Source of the DNA: Mobilitalea sibirica
GTDB taxonomy: Bacteria > Bacillota > Clostridia > Lachnospirales > Lachnospiraceae
Assembly: GCF_015999265.1 (NCBI RefSeq)
Contig: NZ_JAEAGR010000003.1
Span: 186,001 to 250,000 of the forward strand
Direction: 5' to 3'
DNA: 64,000 bases
Positions 1 to 8,947 of the stretch are shown one piece after another. The stretch's first letter is position 1. Every line of letters starts with the position of its first letter. The position numbers were made by a program, and so were the translations under genes. The notes under the pieces are model-generated. The model was not told where the DNA came from, made no database searches, and worked only from the letters and a program-made list of their open reading frames with translations.

Positions 1-76
1 AAAAAGTTAATTATTATTTACGTGAGATAAAATAATATAGATTTAGCATTGATATAGGAAAGGTGTGGGTATCGCT

Positions 77-2080
77 ATGGATATAAAACAGGAGATCGAG
101 AGTTTGAGACAACAGTTGGAGTATCATAATGATCGATATTATAATCAGGACGATCCTGAGATTTCCGATTATGAATATGATCAATTGTCCTTAAGACTTC
201 GAAGGCTCGAAGAAGAAAATCCCGAGTATAAAATGGCGGATTCTCCTACTCAAAAGGTTGGTGGATATGCGAAACGGGAAGCCGGAATTCTGGTTAAGCA
301 TAATGTACCCATGTTAAGTTTGCAGGATGTATTTGATAAAGAAGAGGTTTATGGTTTTGTTGAAAAAATCCTAAAGGATCGTAAGGATACCGTATTTGTG
401 GTAGAGAAAAAAATTGATGGCCTATCCGTTTCTCTAAGATATAGGGATGGTGTCTTAGAGCAGGGTGTTACCAGAGGTGACGGTATTAATTATGGCGAAG
501 ATGTTACTGAGAATATAAAAGTTATTAAAGATGTTAAATTAAAACTGAAAACCCCCATTCCTTATCTTGAAGTCAGGGGTGAGGTTTATATGAGAAATGA
601 TGATTTTGAAGCTGTAAATGAAAGATTGGAGGCTGCAGGAAAAAAATTATTTGCCAACCCCCGTAATTGTGCGGCCGGAACATTACGTCAATTGGATCCG
701 GGAATTGTAAAGGAGCGGAAACTTTCTTTATTTGTATTCAATGTTCAGGATTCGGAGGGTGTCTCATTTAATAAACATTCAGAAAGTTTGGAGTGGCTAA
801 AAGCACAGGGGATTAAGACCAGTGAGGATTATAAGCTATGCCATACAGCAGATGAAGTATGGGAGGCAATTAATGAAATTGGTGAAATGAGAGGAAGCCT
901 GGCTTATGACATTGACGGTGCCGTTGTTAAAGTGGATAATTTAGCAGATAGAGAATATTATGGTGCTACGTCTAAGGTACCTAGATGGGCAATCGCTTAT
1001 AAATATCCGCCGGAAGAAAAAGAATCCGTAGTGAGAGAGATAAGACTTACCGTTGGACGAACCGGTAGGATTACGCCAACTGCTATTTTTGATCCGATTA
1101 GACTTTGTGGAACGAATGTTTTGAAGGCCACACTTCACAATCAGGACAGAATTAATGAATTAGATGTAAGAATTGGTGATACCATTCTTGTAAGAAAAGC
1201 CGGAGAGATTATACCGGAAGTATTATCCGTAGTAAAAGAGAAAAGACCGGAGGGAACGAAACCCTATCATCTGCCCTCCATCTGCCCTTCCTGTGGCGCG
1301 CCGACTGTTAAGGATGAGAATACGGCAGACACCAGATGTATTAATTTAAACTGTCCGGCTCAATTAGTACAGCATATCTTAAACTTTGTTGGAAGAAATG
1401 CTATGGATATCAAAGGTTTTGGTGAAGCTTATGTCGAGACCCTCATCAAGGAAGGTTATATTAAGGATATCGCAGATATCTATTATCTCTATCAATATAG
1501 GGATGAGTTGATAGAAAAAGGATTAATTGGGAAAGAAAAGAATACGGATAAGCTTTTAAAAGCAATTGAAGATAGCAAAAACAACGATATTGACCGTCTC
1601 ATTACAGGACTGGGAATTCGCAATATCGGAAGACAGGCTGGTTCTGAGCTTAAGAAACATTTTAAGTCTCTGGAGGACTTAAAGAATGCTTCCTTTATGG
1701 ATCTGGTTGCGATTGATGATGTGGGTGATATAACCGCCAGCTCCATCGTTGAATTCTTCTCTAATCAAGACAATCTTGATATTATTAACAGGTTGGAAGC
1801 GGCGGGTGTTAATTTGAACTCCCTTCAGGCTACTCCAAATGAAGAACAAAACTTATCCGGCTTTACCTTTGTTATTACCGGAACCTTGCCTTCTATGGGA
1901 AGAAAAGAGATGGAAGAGTTCATAAAAATTCGTGGCGGTAAAGTATCCGGCAGTGTATCGAAAAAAACCAATTATTTAATCGCCGGTGAAAATGCAGGTA
2001 GTAAGTTGACAAAAGCGACAGAATTAGGTGTTCAAATTTTATCAGAAGAAGAAGCACTTAAATTTATATCTGGTAATTAG
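77..2080 (+). CDS. ligA: NAD-dependent DNA ligase LigA
   Basis: Seals 3'-OH/5'-phosphate nicks in duplex DNA using NAD+, in replication and repair. The 667-residue product has the full family order: N-terminal Ia domain, adenylation domain with the KIDG motif (adenylated Lys about 112), OB fold, a four-Cys zinc finger (CPSCGAP ... CINLNCP, about 410-435), helix-hairpin-helix repeats, and a C-terminal BRCT domain (from about 590, GFTFVITGTLP). The frame is open from a GTG at 65, but ATG 77 is chosen: the AGGAAAGG at 56-63 abuts the GTG and suits the ATG better, and known LigA proteins start at a similar point. No upstream gene is visible in the 64 bases before it. The next gene is 130 bp away and has its own promoter. 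Confidence 0.97.
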   Translation: MDIKQEIESLRQQLEYHNDRYYNQDDPEISDYEYDQLSLRLRRLEEENPEYKMADSPTQKVGGYAKREAGILVKHNVPMLSLQDVFDKEEVYGFVEKILKDRKDTVFVVEKKIDGLSVSLRYRDGVLEQGVTRGDGINYGEDVTENIKVIKDVKLKLKTPIPYLEVRGEVYMRNDDFEAVNERLEAAGKKLFANPRNCAAGTLRQLDPGIVKERKLSLFVFNVQDSEGVSFNKHSESLEWLKAQGIKTSEDYKLCHTADEVWEAINEIGEMRGSLAYDIDGAVVKVDNLADREYYGATSKVPRWAIAYKYPPEEKESVVREIRLTVGRTGRITPTAIFDPIRLCGTNVLKATLHNQDRINELDVRIGDTILVRKAGEIIPEVLSVVKEKRPEGTKPYHLPSICPSCGAPTVKDENTADTRCINLNCPAQLVQHILNFVGRNAMDIKGFGEAYVETLIKEGYIKDIADIYYLYQYRDELIEKGLIGKEKNTDKLLKAIEDSKNNDIDRLITGLGIRNIGRQAGSELKKHFKSLEDLKNASFMDLVAIDDVGDITASSIVEFFSNQDNLDIINRLEAAGVNLNSLQATPNEEQNLSGFTFVITGTLPSMGRKEMEEFIKIRGGKVSGSVSKKTNYLIAGENAGSKLTKATELGVQILSEEEALKFISGN

Positions 2081-2142
2081 TGTCAAAGAGGTATATTCTA
2101 AATAAAAAAAGGAATAATTTGGATGTTTTTCTGGAATATTAG

Positions 2143-2171
2143 TTGATTTATTCGGATAAACATGTTATGAT
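2143..2171 (+). promoter_or_regulatory. putative sigma-A promoter of metA
   Basis: TTGATT at 2143-2148 and TATGAT at 2166-2171 are separated by 17 bp, about 40 bp upstream of the metA start. I see no S-box or T-box leader in the short untranslated region. Confidence 0.45.
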
Positions 2172-2210
2172 AAGATTTGCTATCAAAAAACGACGAAGAT
2201 GGTGAGTAAT

Positions 2211-3116
2211 ATGCCGATTAAGGTTCACAGTGAATTACCTGCTAAGAGAATATTAGAGGATGAGAATATATTTATAATGGATGATACCAGGGCTATGCAT
2301 CAGGATATTCGTCCATTACAGATTGCTATTTTAAATCTGATGCCAATTAAGGAAGATACCGAAGTGCAACTTCTTCGCAGTTTATCCAATACTCCGTTAC
2401 AAGTTGATGTAACCTTTCTTACTACGGGAACGTATGTGGGGAAACACACGCCTACCAGCCATTTAGACCAATTTTATCTAACCTTTGAAGATGTGAAAAA
2501 ACGTAAGTTTGATGGTCTTATTATTACTGGGGCTCCGGTTGAACAGATGGAATTCGAAGAGGTAAACTATTGGAACGAATTGGTTGACATTATGGAATGG
2601 TCAAAATCCAATGTTACATCGACATTGCATATCTGTTGGGGAGCGCAGGCAGGATTATATTATCATTATGGAGTTCATAAACAGGCCCTTAATAAAAAGA
2701 TGTTCGGAATATTTGAACATAGAGTTTTACAAAGAAAAGTTCCTTTTGTCAGAGGGTTTGATGATATGTTTTATGCACCTCATTCCAGATATACAACGGT
2801 ATCAAAGGAAGAGATTGATAAATGTAAAGAGCTTACTGTTTTGGCAGAATCGGAGGAAGCCGGTGTATTTATTGTAATTGCCGGGGAGGGAAAACAGATT
2901 TTTGTGATGGGACACCCTGAGTATGATCGGGTATCCTTAGATAAGGAATATAAGAGGGATATCAATAAGGGTTTGGCGATTGAATTACCTCGGAATTATT
3001 ATCCCTTTGATCAGCCGGAACATCGGCCCAATCTGGTGTGGAGAGCCCATGCCAATGCCATGTACACTAATTGGCTGAATTATTATGTGTATCAGGTAAC
3101 TCCTTATGAATTATAG
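2211..3116 (+). CDS. metA: Homoserine O-acyltransferase MetA, predicted acetyl-CoA type
   Basis: Acylates L-homoserine for methionine synthesis. The first in-frame ATG is 2199, but 2211 gives the family N-terminus MPIKV and places catalytic residues at their canonical numbers: nucleophile Cys142 (HICWGAQAG), His235 and Glu237 (GHPEYD). With that numbering residue 111 is Glu (GAPVEQ). In this family Glu111 marks acetyl-CoA users such as the Bacillus cereus enzyme, and Gly111 marks succinyl-CoA users such as E. coli. The product is therefore probably O-acetylhomoserine despite the usual 'succinyltransferase' label. The gene is 301 codons, a normal length, and appears to stand alone. Confidence 0.95.
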   Translation: MPIKVHSELPAKRILEDENIFIMDDTRAMHQDIRPLQIAILNLMPIKEDTEVQLLRSLSNTPLQVDVTFLTTGTYVGKHTPTSHLDQFYLTFEDVKKRKFDGLIITGAPVEQMEFEEVNYWNELVDIMEWSKSNVTSTLHICWGAQAGLYYHYGVHKQALNKKMFGIFEHRVLQRKVPFVRGFDDMFYAPHSRYTTVSKEEIDKCKELTVLAESEEAGVFIVIAGEGKQIFVMGHPEYDRVSLDKEYKRDINKGLAIELPRNYYPFDQPEHRPNLVWRAHANAMYTNWLNYYVYQVTPYEL

Positions 3117-3329
3117 AAAGGAGCCCTGCCTTTTTACGTGTACAGATTAATTTGGTTGCAATAAGAAATAATGGTTTGTTGGATATATAATAGGGGAAAA
3201 TGCAAAAATACATAATATACGATAACAGATAACTGCTGGTCTCTTATGAAGGAACATCAAGGTACAGCATAGGTATAGACAATAGAATACTAGGATGCAT
3301 TGTTGTTTTCAGTTTTTGGGGGAGGAAAT

Positions 3330-4736
3330 ATGAAACTGCTTCATGAATTACAGAGCAATCCGACATTCTTTTTAGCACTTGTTATTTCTATTGTAATTAT
3401 ATGTATCATAGTTATGATCATTATAATACTTTATAAACTGGAAAGTGAAAAGAGAGTTACGAAAGCTGCTCTGGAATTAAAAAAAATTACAAATAGCATA
3501 AGAGCAGGACTAGTACATTTTGTTCTGGAGGATAACTGCAAAATATTATATGCAAGCAGAGGTTTTTATGACTTGCTAGGTTATAGCAGAAAGGAAGCCA
3601 AAAGTGAGAATAAACTTAGTCTTTTAGACTTCATTGATCCAAGGGATAGAAGCATATGTTCTGATAACTGGCTGCAATCTGTAGGTGATTCGATCAGCCT
3701 GGAAATTCGTATGATAACTAAGGAAGGGAAAAGCCTAGTTACGTTAATCAATGGAAATATTGTACAGGGGCGAGATGGGCGACACACGATTTCAGCTGTT
3801 TTTGTGGATATATCGGAGCAGAAGCAGATGCAGGAGATGCTTATGCTGGAAGGAGAACGATACCGCGTTGCTACAGAACTGTCCAATGACGTATTGTTCG
3901 AGTATGACATAAAAAAAGATGAGATTATTTATACCGGTAAATATAAAGATTTATTTGGAGAAAATACTTTCATTCCGGACTTTAATGCAAGTTGTGAACT
4001 AAGACGAGACTATATCCATCCGAATGACTGGGGTATCTATCTGGAATTCTGTGCTGAATTGGCTGAAGGCAAAGCTATGGTCGAGGCTGAATTTAGAAGA
4101 AAGAATAAAATGGGTGAATATATCTGGTGTCAGTCTATGGGCAAAACCATATATGACGATGATAAAAATCCGATTCGGGTGATTGGCAAGATAGTGAATG
4201 TTGATGTTCATAAAAGAGAACTGGAAGCGTTAGAATACAAGGCGACTAGGGATCCCTTGACCGGAGTATATAATAAAGAAGTAACAATTAAGAAGATTGA
4301 TAAATTTATTAGCGGAAATAAAAATGGAAGGCATATACTTATGCTGATTGATTTTGATGATTTTAAAAAGGTTAATGATACGTATGGTCATTTACATGGC
4401 GATAAAGTCCTTGTTTATGTTATAGGTAGAATTAAAAGTGTATTTAACGAAGGTGAAATTATCGGACGAGTCGGTGGAGATGAGTTTGTAGTATTTGCCG
4501 GGAATGTAACTGATATTGATGATATATTAAAAAAAGCAGATGCATTAATTGAAGCGTTGGATACTACTTATATAGATGGCGGTAACGAGATACCTATATC
4601 TGGAAGTATCGGAATAGCATCTTATCCCGAGGATGGCTTACATTATGAGCAATTACTGGATTGTGCGGACAAGGCCCTTTATAAGGTAAAAGAACAAGGA
4701 AAAAACAACTATATGATCTATACATCAATTATATAA
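3330..4736 (+). CDS. Membrane-anchored PAS-PAS-GGDEF diguanylate cyclase
   Basis: Predicted to make cyclic di-GMP in response to a signal sensed by its PAS domains. An upstream TTG (3300) is in frame, but ATG 3330 follows a near-perfect GGGGGAGGAAAT site, giving 468 residues. One N-terminal transmembrane helix (about 10-35, rich in Ile/Val) is followed by two PAS/PAC modules (about 50-165 and 180-300; the second ends VIGKIVNVDVHKRELE) and a C-terminal GGDEF domain with intact GRVGGDEFVVF. The inhibitory RxxD site normally five residues before GGDEF is absent (NEGE instead), so feedback inhibition at that site is unlikely. The gene converges on the downstream flippase gene across a long palindrome. 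Confidence 0.9.
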   Translation: MKLLHELQSNPTFFLALVISIVIICIIVMIIIILYKLESEKRVTKAALELKKITNSIRAGLVHFVLEDNCKILYASRGFYDLLGYSRKEAKSENKLSLLDFIDPRDRSICSDNWLQSVGDSISLEIRMITKEGKSLVTLINGNIVQGRDGRHTISAVFVDISEQKQMQEMLMLEGERYRVATELSNDVLFEYDIKKDEIIYTGKYKDLFGENTFIPDFNASCELRRDYIHPNDWGIYLEFCAELAEGKAMVEAEFRRKNKMGEYIWCQSMGKTIYDDDKNPIRVIGKIVNVDVHKRELEALEYKATRDPLTGVYNKEVTIKKIDKFISGNKNGRHILMLIDFDDFKKVNDTYGHLHGDKVLVYVIGRIKSVFNEGEIIGRVGGDEFVVFAGNVTDIDDILKKADALIEALDTTYIDGGNEIPISGSIGIASYPEDGLHYEQLLDCADKALYKVKEQGKNNYMIYTSII

Positions 4737-4748
4737 ACAACGGCGAAC

Positions 4749-4964
4749 GGGCTGTCGCATATATAGTCTATAAAGAGAAAGCGGATGATTGAGTTCCCAC
4801 ACACACTCGTTGGAGGACATGTTCTTTGATTTGTTTGCCTGTGTTACGTACATACATGTTCGTAACAGTCAAACAAATCAAAAAAACATGTCCTCCAAAT
4901 AGTGCATTAAGGGAACATCAATCACCCGCTTTCTCTATGACTAATTATACTATGCGACAGCTCC
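4749..4964 (-). repeat. Long covarying palindromic element, copy 1
   Basis: A 216-bp quasi-palindrome filling the gap between two convergent genes. The outer arms pair from GGGCTGTCGC (4749-4758) to GCGACAGCTCC (4954-4964) and continue through AGAGAAAGCGG / CCGCTTTCTCT. The conserved asymmetric strands are at 4794-4815 (TTCCCACACACACTCGTTGG...) and 4893-4915 (CTCCAAATAGTGCATTAAGG...), in reverse orientation relative to copies 2 and 3. The inner stem pairs GGACATGTT with AACATGTCC and TTGATTTGTTTG with CAAACAAATCAA. The apex carries TTACG / CGTAA. The strand given is the orientation matching copies 2 and 3. The function is unknown; it may also act as a two-way terminator. Confidence 0.8.
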
Positions 4965-4974
4965 TATCATCGCT

Positions 4975-6552
4975 TTACTTGAAATCCTTTTTTGTTACCG
5001 CCTTCGTTATAATGAATAAACCAACGCAGGCGATGCAGAATAGGATACAGAAGGAGAGAATTAAAACAGCCTCATCGATCTGAGATATTTTTATGACATA
5101 TTCATAGGTTTCTTTTAACAAAAAACCACATAGAGCTACGATAATACCCGGTTTCAAGAGGCTATTTACTGAGTCGAAATAAAATCGGATATTTTTTATT
5201 ACGGCAAAGGAATCCATAACAGTAATGATTAATTGTCCAACAAGCAAAGCGATGAGATATCCGTTAATCCCCTGTCGGGGTATTAATATAACAATAAGAA
5301 GTATTTTAAACAAAGTCCCAACAACCGAATTAATAAATGTGATATGAGCCTTACCCAATCCATTAATGATACTTCCAAGTGTTGTGGTCAGATATATAAA
5401 AGGACATAGCCATGCCAATATCACAAGGTAGGTACCTGCTGCTTCATTATGGAAAATTGCATTACCCAAATCTTTTCCAAATATGATAAAAATGCCGGTA
5501 CTAATAATGCCGATAATTAAACTATATTTGATAGATACAGCTGTTGTTTTCCCGATTAATTTATCATTTTTTACGGCCTGGGCCTCCGATACCGTTGGTA
5601 GAAGTAACACTGCCAGGGCATTAATCAGGGCAGTCGGAAACAAAATGAAGGGGACGGACATACCGATGAGTACACCGAATATACTTAAGGCATCGGAAGT
5701 GCTGAGGCCGAACCTTCGTAACATCGTAGGTATCAATACGGCCTCTATGCTATGAAGTATGTTGATTAGAAACCGGTTTGCAGAAAGAGGGATGCTTAAT
5801 GAAAGGATATCCTTAATAATTACTCTCTTTCGGGTAGATATTGCATTAGGGTCCGGACCAAATAAAATCAGTTCTTTTGGGGATTTGGTCACAAACAGGG
5901 AGAAAAAGTTATATAAGCTAGATGCAATCTCACCGATCACAATACCCAGTACGGCCAATTCACAGGTTACCGCAATATTACCTTTTCCTGTATAAAAAGC
6001 AATTGTATATACGATAATGACGCGAAGGATTTGTTCCAGTAATTGTGTAGATGCCGGTACTCCGGCTTTTTTTAGACCGTAGTAATAACCATTAATACAG
6101 GAGGTTACTCCACAAAAGGGGAATACGGTAGCAAGAATTCGAAGGGAACTTGCACTACGAGGCTCTAATAAAAAACGTCTGGCGATGTAGTCGGAATAGA
6201 GATAGACGAATATCGCAAGCATTAGGGCTAGGACAACAGATAGTAACAGACCGATACGAAGGATTTTGTATACATTTTTATGATTTCTTTTCCCTATTTC
6301 AGCTGCAACAAGTCTGGATATTGAAGTCTGGATACCTGTTGCATATATTGTAAAACAAATACCATAAACGGGAAAAACTAATTGATAGATTCCCAATTTT
6401 TCTGCGCCCATGGTATTGGATAAAAATATTCTATAGAAGAAACCGATAATCCGGGTAACAAAGCCTGCCAAAGTCAAAATAAGGGTCCCTTTAAACAGAT
6501 TGCCTCTTAAGGATTGCCCGTTATTATTAATGTTTTTCCTTTTTACAATCAT
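4975..6552 (-). CDS. SpoVB-like polysaccharide/lipid flippase (MOP superfamily)
   Basis: An integral membrane transporter of 525 residues with about 12-14 hydrophobic helices. It matches the SpoVB/MurJ-like branch of the MOP (MATE-fold) superfamily: conserved start GTLILTLAGFVTRIIGFFYRIFLSN, then GAEKLGIYQLVFPVY. SpoVB proteins are implicated in moving cell-wall or cortex precursors across the membrane, typically in spore formers. The start codon at 6552 has GAGG about 8 bases upstream on the minus strand. Which member of the paralogous group this is, and its substrate, cannot be settled from sequence alone. Confidence 0.88.
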   Translation of the reverse strand: MIVKRKNINNNGQSLRGNLFKGTLILTLAGFVTRIIGFFYRIFLSNTMGAEKLGIYQLVFPVYGICFTIYATGIQTSISRLVAAEIGKRNHKNVYKILRIGLLLSVVLALMLAIFVYLYSDYIARRFLLEPRSASSLRILATVFPFCGVTSCINGYYYGLKKAGVPASTQLLEQILRVIIVYTIAFYTGKGNIAVTCELAVLGIVIGEIASSLYNFFSLFVTKSPKELILFGPDPNAISTRKRVIIKDILSLSIPLSANRFLINILHSIEAVLIPTMLRRFGLSTSDALSIFGVLIGMSVPFILFPTALINALAVLLLPTVSEAQAVKNDKLIGKTTAVSIKYSLIIGIISTGIFIIFGKDLGNAIFHNEAAGTYLVILAWLCPFIYLTTTLGSIINGLGKAHITFINSVVGTLFKILLIVILIPRQGINGYLIALLVGQLIITVMDSFAVIKNIRFYFDSVNSLLKPGIIVALCGFLLKETYEYVIKISQIDEAVLILSFCILFCIACVGLFIITKAVTKKDFK

Positions 6553-6864
6553 AAATGAAACCTCAAAATTCTTTCTATAAATATATTTCTATTACCAGTA
6601 ACTTATGTTATCCGGAGAATTAAAGTTGCAGATGTGTCAATAAAGTGGAGTTCTCTAACCGTAATAATCAAAAGTGTATTGATTGTTTAAAGTGTGAAAG
6701 GTGCTACGCGTTCATCAAGATATAATATATTACGATGTATGTCTACTTGCGGATGAATGGCTATGGAACTGGAAAATTGTAAGTGTTTTGACACGAATGA
6801 TTCAATGAATAATGTATGATTTGATTTTGATAAATAATTTAATTGGAAAATTACAGGTTATATC
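6553..6864. other. Intergenic region, divergent flippase / iscR, no convincing gene
   Basis: AT-rich divergent spacer between the flippase start and the Rrf2 promoter. The only notable item is a 26-codon reading frame (6645-6725, GTG start) ending CIDCLKCERCYAF, a CxxCxxCxxC run with no ribosome site, possibly chance or a gene remnant. Confidence 0.4.
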
Positions 6865-6893
6865 TTGACAAGAAAATAGCATAGTGCTATATT
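6865..6893 (+). promoter_or_regulatory. iscR-iscS-iscU promoter
   Basis: TTGACA at 6865-6870 and TATATT at 6888-6893 with a 17-bp spacer, a strong sigma-A match about 150 bp before the Rrf2 gene. The operator-like repeats start just past the expected start point near 6900. Confidence 0.75.
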
Positions 6894-6902
6894 AATAACC
6901 AA

Positions 6903-6953
6903 GTGAATTAATAGGAATTAAATTAATAGGAATTAAAATAGTAGGAATTAGAG
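6903..6953 (+). promoter_or_regulatory. Tandem Rrf2-type operator sites (AATAGGAATT repeats)
   Basis: Three phased direct copies: AATTAATAGGAATTA twice, then AAATAGTAGGAATTA. The core ATAGGAATT agrees with the ATNGGAATT half of the CymR (Rrf2 family) binding consensus as I recall it. Their location immediately downstream of the promoter start point argues for autorepression by the Rrf2 protein encoded next. The assignment to this regulator is inference. Confidence 0.6.
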
Positions 6954-7044
6954 TATCAACTATAATATTGTAGGTATAATAAAGAAAATATTAATAAATA
7001 AAAAACGGTAGCAGGCAAATTCAATCGGAGAAGGGATGAGAGGA

Positions 7045-7521
7045 ATGAAGTTATCTACCAAGGGACGATATGGTTTAAGAGCGGTACTTGACCTAGCCGT
7101 GCAGACAGAGGATGAAGTAATTGCATTAAGTCAGATTGCAGAAAGACAGGGAATATCAATGAACTATCTTGAGCAATTGATTGCGAAGCTTAAGAAAGCC
7201 GGTATTGTGAATAGTATCAGAGGTGCACAGGGAGGATATAGTCTGGCACTTCCGGCAAATCAGATATCCGTCGGAGATATCTTAAGAGCCTTGGAAGGGG
7301 ATCTTGCTCCGGTGGATTGTTCAGAGATTAATAACAGTGACAGTGCTTGTAGCAACGCGGATCTATGTGTAACAAAATATGTATGGAAGCGTATTAGTGA
7401 TAGTATAAATGATGCAGTGGATGGAATTATGCTCTCAGAACTTGTTGAAGTGAGCAGAAAGGTACAAGCAGAAGCGGGTACTTCAGATACGAACCGATCA
7501 AAACAGATATGTGGACAATAA
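7045..7521 (+). CDS. iscR: Rrf2-family regulator, IscR-like with three Cys
   Basis: A winged-helix transcription factor of 158 residues controlling sulfur or iron-sulfur genes. ATG 7045 is preferred over ATG 7036 because GGAGAAGGG (7027-7035) is correctly spaced only for the former, and because Rrf2 proteins begin MKLSTKGRYG. The helix-turn-helix includes NYLEQLIAKLKKAGIVNSIRGAQGGY. Three Cys lie at about 92, 102 and 108. E. coli IscR uses 92, 98 and 104 for its [2Fe-2S] cluster, so a cluster is plausible although the first spacing is longer (Cx9Cx5C). CymR-like cysteine sensing is the alternative. It heads the iscS-iscU-mnmA group. Confidence 0.88.
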   Translation: MKLSTKGRYGLRAVLDLAVQTEDEVIALSQIAERQGISMNYLEQLIAKLKKAGIVNSIRGAQGGYSLALPANQISVGDILRALEGDLAPVDCSEINNSDSACSNADLCVTKYVWKRISDSINDAVDGIMLSELVEVSRKVQAEAGTSDTNRSKQICGQ

Positions 7522-7550
7522 ATACGAATATATATTAGGAGATGACAATA

Positions 7551-8729
7551 ATGGAGAAGAAAATTTATCTTGATAATGCTGCAACAACAAGGACCAGACC
7601 TGAGGTTGTAGATGCAATGCTTCCTTATTTCACTGAGAAATTCGGCAACCCATCCAGTGTGTATGAATTTGCATCACAGAATAAAAAGGCAGTTGATGAA
7701 GCCAGAGGTACTATTGCAAAAGCTTTAGGAGCAGATATAACGGAAGTATATTTTACCGGCGGAGGAACAGAAGCAGATAACTGGGCGATTAAAGCAACAG
7801 CGGAAGCTTATAAAGCAAAAGGAAATCATATTATTACCACAAAGATTGAACATCATGCTGTTTTACACACCTGTGAGTATCTTGAAAAGAACGGATATGA
7901 AGTTACTTACTTAGATGTAGATGAATACGGCATTGTAAAGCTGGATCAATTGGAGAAGGCAATCAAACCCACGACAATATTAATTACCATTATGTTTGCT
8001 AATAACGAGATCGGGACAATCCAGCCGATTAAGGAAATCGGGGAGATTGCAAAAAGAAATAAAATACTGTTCCATACGGATGCAGTGCAGGCATTTGCAC
8101 AGGTAGATATTAATGTTAATGATATGGGAATCGATATGCTCAGTGCCAGTGCACATAAATTAAATGGTCCGAAGGGAATTGGTTTCCTTTATATTAAAAA
8201 AGGTGTTAAAATTCGTTCTCTAATTCATGGAGGTGCCCAGGAAAGACAGAGAAGGGCCGGTACAGAAAATGTGCCTGGTGTTGTTGGATTTGGCAAAGCG
8301 GTAGAGATAGCAATGGCTACTATGGAGGATAGAGCAAAAAAGGAAATCGAGTTAAGAGATTATCTGATTAAGCGTGTTCTGGCAGAAGTACCTTATACCA
8401 GACTGAATGGTGACAGGGTGAAGAGACTTCCGAATAATGCTAATTTCAGCTTTCAATTCATCGAAGGGGAATCCCTTTTAATTATGTTGGATATGAATCA
8501 TATCTGTGCTTCCAGCGGGTCAGCTTGTACCTCAGGATCTTTGGATCCTTCCCATGTATTATTGGCAATTGGATTACCTCATGAAATTGCCCATGGGTCT
8601 TTGAGACTGACCTTAAGTGAAGATAATACGGTAGAGGAAATTGATTACACGGTGGAAAAGATCAAAGAGATTGTTGATAAACTCCGTAAAATGTCACCTC
8701 TTTATGAGGATTTCACTAGGAAAAGATAA
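7551..8729 (+). CDS. iscS: Cysteine desulfurase IscS/NifS
   Basis: A PLP enzyme that removes sulfur from L-cysteine and hands persulfide to IscU and MnmA. ATG 7551 is chosen over 7542 because the AGGAG site abuts the latter. The 392 residues include the N-terminal LDNAATT motif, His101-His102 (KIEHHA), Asp177 (HTDAVQ), the PLP lysine 203 (SAHKLNGPKG) and catalytic Cys326 in SSGSACTSGS. The short active-site loop is of the NifS/IscS (group I) type. It lies 29 bp after iscR, probably one transcript. Confidence 0.95.
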   Translation: MEKKIYLDNAATTRTRPEVVDAMLPYFTEKFGNPSSVYEFASQNKKAVDEARGTIAKALGADITEVYFTGGGTEADNWAIKATAEAYKAKGNHIITTKIEHHAVLHTCEYLEKNGYEVTYLDVDEYGIVKLDQLEKAIKPTTILITIMFANNEIGTIQPIKEIGEIAKRNKILFHTDAVQAFAQVDINVNDMGIDMLSASAHKLNGPKGIGFLYIKKGVKIRSLIHGGAQERQRRAGTENVPGVVGFGKAVEIAMATMEDRAKKEIELRDYLIKRVLAEVPYTRLNGDRVKRLPNNANFSFQFIEGESLLIMLDMNHICASSGSACTSGSLDPSHVLLAIGLPHEIAHGSLRLTLSEDNTVEEIDYTVEKIKEIVDKLRKMSPLYEDFTRKR

Positions 8730-8947
8730 AAAGAATACTTTAAAGAATTGAATAACAGGCAATAAGAAATAATAATTCTTTAACGAAGCATACAGTTATT
8801 ATTTCATAATAATGATAAGTAATGGCTATAGGTAAGAATAATGTAACATTAAGAAAAACAATGTAGCAATATAGGGAAACAAGGTAACAATATAACGTTA
8901 TAATATAACAATATTTTATATGATAAAGCGAATACTGGAGGATGCTT
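8730..8947 (+). other. iscS-iscU spacer with hairpin and degenerate repeats
   Basis: A 218-base spacer inside the presumed operon. It holds a 10-bp hairpin (GAAATAATAA near 8767 with TTATTATTTC near 8794) and a low-complexity run from about 8840 repeating AACAATRTARCAATATA-like units. No promoter is convincing. It could be an mRNA processing or attenuation site. Confidence 0.35.

Noticed and set aside
4826-5083. Plus-strand frame of 85 codons
   Set aside because: Runs through palindrome copy 1 and then antisense to the flippase gene; no ribosome site or family.
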